Assembly: GCA_045538895.1 (NCBI GenBank)
Contig: JAZQEH010000046.1
Coordinates: 1-35,087, forward strand
From: UMGS902 sp045538895
Lineage (GTDB): Bacteria > Bacillota > Clostridia > Oscillospirales > CAG-272
Reading direction: 5' to 3'
Length of the DNA stretch: 35,087 bases
Shown here: positions 32,522 through 35,087 of the stretch, one piece after another
Position numbering within the stretch: position 1 is the stretch's first letter
How the letters are laid out: every line of letters starts with the position of its first letter
Notes under the pieces: generated by a model
Seen by the model: the letters and a program-made list of their open reading frames with translations, nothing else
Databases searched by the model: none
What the model was told of the DNA's origin: nothing
Program-made: the position numbers and the translations under genes

Positions 32522-34084
32522 ATGTATGATTTGATAATTAAAAACGGAAGGATAATAGACGGAGTTCTCTCACCCGAATACGTTTCCGACATTGCGATAA
32601 AGGACGGAAAGATACTGAAAATAGCCAAAGGGCTTACCGGAGCAGAGAGAGAGATTGATGCGGCAGGACTTACCGTAACACCCGGATTCTTTGATTCACA
32701 CAGTCATGCCGACGAGAATATTCTTTCCTATCCCGAGCAAAAGGAAAAGGTTGAGCAGGGAATTACTACTGTAATTTCGGGAATGTGTGGCGGAAGTGTG
32801 GCACCGCGACCGTACATTCCGGCTTCAAAAAAGGCTCCCGTGGGCGGATACGGCTTTAATACCGACATATATCGCAGTGTAGAGAGCTTTATGAACGTTG
32901 CGGAAAATGTTCCGCAGGGTGCAAATATTGCAATGTTTGTCGGCCACGGCAATCTCAGACGCACGGTGATTGGTACCGAGAACAGGGAACCGACAAAGGA
33001 TGAACTTGAAAGTATGAAAGATATGCTCCGTGAAAGTATTAAGCACGGTGCAATCGGTCTTTCGCTCGGTCTTATATACGTGCCGGGATGCTATTCAAAA
33101 ACCGAGGAGCTTGTAGAGCTTGCCAAGGTTGCTGCTGAAAATAATGCACTTGTATCTGCACATATACGCGATGAGGGTGACGGACTTGTCGGGGCAGCAG
33201 AGGAGTTTATAAAAATCATCTGCAAATCCGGAGCGAGGGGCATCCTTTCCCATCATAAAGCGGCAGGGAGAGGGAATCACGGCAAGGTAAAAGAAACTTT
33301 ACGCCGTATAGATGAGGCGAATGCCGCCGGAGCGGATATTTATTGTGACGTATATCCGTATATTGCAAGCAGTACAGGACTTGCCGCAAGGTTTGTTCCT
33401 ATGGAATATCAGGCGGGCGGCATGGTAAGAAAAAATCTTGAATCGCAAGAGCTGCGTGAGAGAATAAAGGCGATAAACAGAGAAAAAGATCTGTCACGCG
33501 GGAGCGACTTGTCATGGGTAGTTATAAGTAAGTGTAACGGTTATCCGCAGTACATAGGACTTACCGTACCGGAGGCGGCAAGGCTTCACGGCAAGGATTT
33601 GTACGATACCGTTTTTGATATGATACAGCACAGTACACAGACGGAGGCTATCTATTTTACAATGTGCGAGCAGGACGTGGAAACCGTACTTGCACATGCA
33701 CGCTCGATGGTGTGTACGGATTCCGGTGTTGCCGGCAGAAGCACCTCTTTTCATCCAAGGCTTGTAGGTACGTTTCCAAGGGTGCTTGGCAGATACGTAA
33801 GAGAAAGAAACGTGACCTCGTTACCTGAAATGATACGCAAGATCACATCTCTTCCTGCCCATGTATACGGCTTTTCAAATAAGGGTGTAATAAAGGAAGG
33901 GTATGATGCGGACATCTGTATTTTCGATGCGGAAAAGATTATAGATAAAGCTGATTACAATAACTGCTCTGCAAGAGCTGAGGGGCTGAACTTTGTAATT
34001 GTAGGCGGCAAGGTGGCTGCGGAAAACAGCATATACAACGGGCAAAGGAACGGAATTGTCGCTACTCCGAATGTTAAGCGATGA
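32522..34084 (+). CDS. N-acyl-D-amino-acid deacylase (D-aminoacylase) family
   Basis: This 520-residue cytoplasmic amidohydrolase has the family hallmarks. The N-terminal beta-sandwich is MYDLIIKNGRIIDG, metal-binding H60-x-H62 lies in GFFDSHSHAD, and C89 in SGMCGGS corresponds to the zinc-binding Cys of D-aminoacylases. Later pieces are SAHIRDEGD, LSHHKAAG, CTDSGVAG and the C-terminal FHPRLVGTFPRVLGRYVRE. The reaction is hydrolysis of N-acyl-D-amino acids (or related D-dipeptides) to the free D-amino acid. Length is normal. It is 12 bases after the MATE stop, so one operon; export or efflux of a product or toxic relative is plausible (inference). Confidence 0.88.
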   Translation: MYDLIIKNGRIIDGVLSPEYVSDIAIKDGKILKIAKGLTGAEREIDAAGLTVTPGFFDSHSHADENILSYPEQKEKVEQGITTVISGMCGGSVAPRPYIPASKKAPVGGYGFNTDIYRSVESFMNVAENVPQGANIAMFVGHGNLRRTVIGTENREPTKDELESMKDMLRESIKHGAIGLSLGLIYVPGCYSKTEELVELAKVAAENNALVSAHIRDEGDGLVGAAEEFIKIICKSGARGILSHHKAAGRGNHGKVKETLRRIDEANAAGADIYCDVYPYIASSTGLAARFVPMEYQAGGMVRKNLESQELRERIKAINREKDLSRGSDLSWVVISKCNGYPQYIGLTVPEAARLHGKDLYDTVFDMIQHSTQTEAIYFTMCEQDVETVLAHARSMVCTDSGVAGRSTSFHPRLVGTFPRVLGRYVRERNVTSLPEMIRKITSLPAHVYGFSNKGVIKEGYDADICIFDAEKIIDKADYNNCSARAEGLNFVIVGGKVAAENSIYNGQRNGIVATPNVKR

Positions 34085-34130
34085 CTTTTCCCGAGTATAT
34101 TTATATAGAATATTTTCAAGGAGGACAAAA

Positions 34131-35087
34131 ATGGATAAGAAATTTTTGCTTTTCATCACGGTACTGCTTTGTGCAGTATTTACCCTGTCTGCTTTTGCTA
34201 CAGAAGAAGCGGTTCCTACCGTTTATCTTGACGGCACGGGAAAAACCGATGGAGCATATACCGACTTCAAGACGGCGGTGGATGCACTCGAAAACGGCGG
34301 TACTGTTATAGTTTGCGGCGATACCGCTATCGGAACCACTACTAAAGGCGTTACTCTCGATCCTGTTGGCGGCGACCTTAAATTTGTCGGCGCAAACGGT
34401 GCAAAGCTTACAGTAGCACGAGCAGTCAACTTCTTTAACAATGTTGAATTCGAAAACATCACGCTTGTTAACGGTAACACATCCGCAAGCTACGGCAGCG
34501 TTATAATGCGTGGATACAATCTTACAATAGGTGAAAACGTTGTCTGCGAAAAGGCGGGTAATTATTTTCTTTCCATTTATGGCGGAGCGGCAAGTGCAAC
34601 AACAACGGGCAATCCGCACATTGTTGTAAAGAGCGGCGACATCCGCCGTATATACGGGGGAAATTCAAGCGGTACGTTTAACGGCAATCCCGTTATTGAA
34701 ATATATGGAGGAACCGTTGGCACGATAGGCAGAAACGTTGCAGGTACGTTCAACGGTACCTCTACTGTAAAACTCTATAGCGGTGCAAATGCAGGTACGG
34801 TTACGGCGGACAGCATCACTATCGACCTTACGGGACTTGGCACGGTAACTGCTACCTCACTCAGTGCAGAGCCAACTGCAATTATTCCTGACGGCTATAA
34901 ATTAGTAGTCGAAAACGGAGTATATTCATTGGGAGAGATCTCAAGTGCACCTGCTCCGACAACAGTTTACCTTGACGGTACGGGTGTGACTACGGGTGAG
35001 CATGTGTATACCGATATTGCGTCTGCAGTAGCGGCACTTGAAAACGGCGGTACAATTATCGTTTCGGGTGATACGACTGTAGGCACG
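34131..35087 (+). CDS. Secreted beta-helix surface protein, 3'-truncated by window end
   Basis: The frame starts at ATG 34131 with a perfect AAGGAGG and remains open to the last base (319 codons). It has a signal peptide (about 1-24, ending SAFATEE). A beta-helix module begins TVYLDGTGKTDGAYTDFKTA (about residue 28) and continues with GGNSSGTFNGNP and YGGTVGTIG turns. A second copy of the module begins TVYLDGTGVTTGEHVYTDIA near residue 280, so the module repeats after roughly 250 residues. Similar modules open the M14 protein and lie inside the 1461-residue protein. No terminator was seen between it and the amidohydrolase, so it may share that transcript. The cell-surface anchor would be beyond the window. 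Confidence 0.85.
   Translation, partial: MDKKFLLFITVLLCAVFTLSAFATEEAVPTVYLDGTGKTDGAYTDFKTAVDALENGGTVIVCGDTAIGTTTKGVTLDPVGGDLKFVGANGAKLTVARAVNFFNNVEFENITLVNGNTSASYGSVIMRGYNLTIGENVVCEKAGNYFLSIYGGAASATTTGNPHIVVKSGDIRRIYGGNSSGTFNGNPVIEIYGGTVGTIGRNVAGTFNGTSTVKLYSGANAGTVTADSITIDLTGLGTVTATSLSAEPTAIIPDGYKLVVENGVYSLGEISSAPAPTTVYLDGTGVTTGEHVYTDIASAVAALENGGTIIVSGDTTVGT

Overview
The window looks like a chromosomal segment of an uncultured anaerobic Bacillota, class Clostridia, probably gut-associated. Supporting signs are strong GGAGG-type ribosome sites, TTGAAA-17-TATAAT promoters, S-layer homology (SLH) anchoring domains, type I dockerins, GLUG and right-handed beta-helix surface proteins with CxxC mini-modules, and many one-component regulators. 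No integrase, transposase, phage structural gene, CRISPR array, rRNA or complete tRNA was seen. A genus cannot be named from this sequence alone.

Layout. (1) 1-840: the 3' end of a TlpA/thioredoxin-like gene with its terminator, then about 465 bp of non-coding DNA holding competing inverted repeats, a faint tRNA-Asn-like scar and copy 1 of a hairpin repeat. (2) 841-7080: a membrane-spanning regulator with a C-terminal LuxR-type HTH, divergent from an operon of two SLH surface proteins that flank a small secreted protein whose start codon reads ATA. A strong terminator closes it. (3) 7157-7814: a micro-ORF, a YbaK-type aminoacyl-tRNA deacylase, and the 3' half of a tRNA-Asn gene with its terminator. 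(4) 7861-13751: a LysR regulator divergent from a beta-helix/M14 metallopeptidase/dockerin protein and a beta-lactamase-fold serine hydrolase. The two divergent promoters overlap. (5) 13783-19923: a carbohydrate segment with an aldose 1-epimerase and a putative cytoplasmic glycosidase divergent from an AraC regulator. It also has a truncated dockerin gene fused to a tRNA-Asn 5'-half scar, a clan-A-type cytoplasmic glycosidase, a DUF4275-like gene and hairpin repeat copy 2. (6) 19928-27955: a DeoR/GlpR regulator and a divergent operon of an alkaline-phosphatase-superfamily enzyme, a secreted LamG/metallophosphoesterase/dockerin protein and a 1461-residue GLUG/beta-helix/cohesin-like/dockerin protein. 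A perfect 10-bp inverted repeat overlaps the regulator's promoter. (7) 27957-35087: a HAD hydrolase, a lipoprotein with a duplicated C-terminal module, a regulator with a periplasmic-binding-protein-like sensor and C-terminal HTH, then a MATE exporter, an N-acyl-D-amino-acid deacylase and the start of another beta-helix surface protein.

How it fits together (inference). This is an accessory, surface-and-scavenging region. Large modular secreted proteins are either SLH-anchored or dockerin-tagged, and each cluster sits beside its own regulator. The intracellular enzymes (epimerase, two glycosidases, HAD, phosphodiesterase, D-aminoacylase) would handle imported sugars, phosphoesters and D-amino-acid-containing muropeptide-like products. 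The M14 peptidase, beta-lactamase-fold hydrolase and D-aminoacylase suggest a peptide or peptidoglycan-fragment theme.

The least expected structure is non-coding. Fragments of tRNA-Asn, all in the same orientation, lie at cluster boundaries. Two of them end exactly at the anticodon-loop sequence GACTGTTA, and one continues from it. They look like scars of repeated recombination at a tRNA-Asn anticodon-loop attachment site, although no recombinase is visible in the window.
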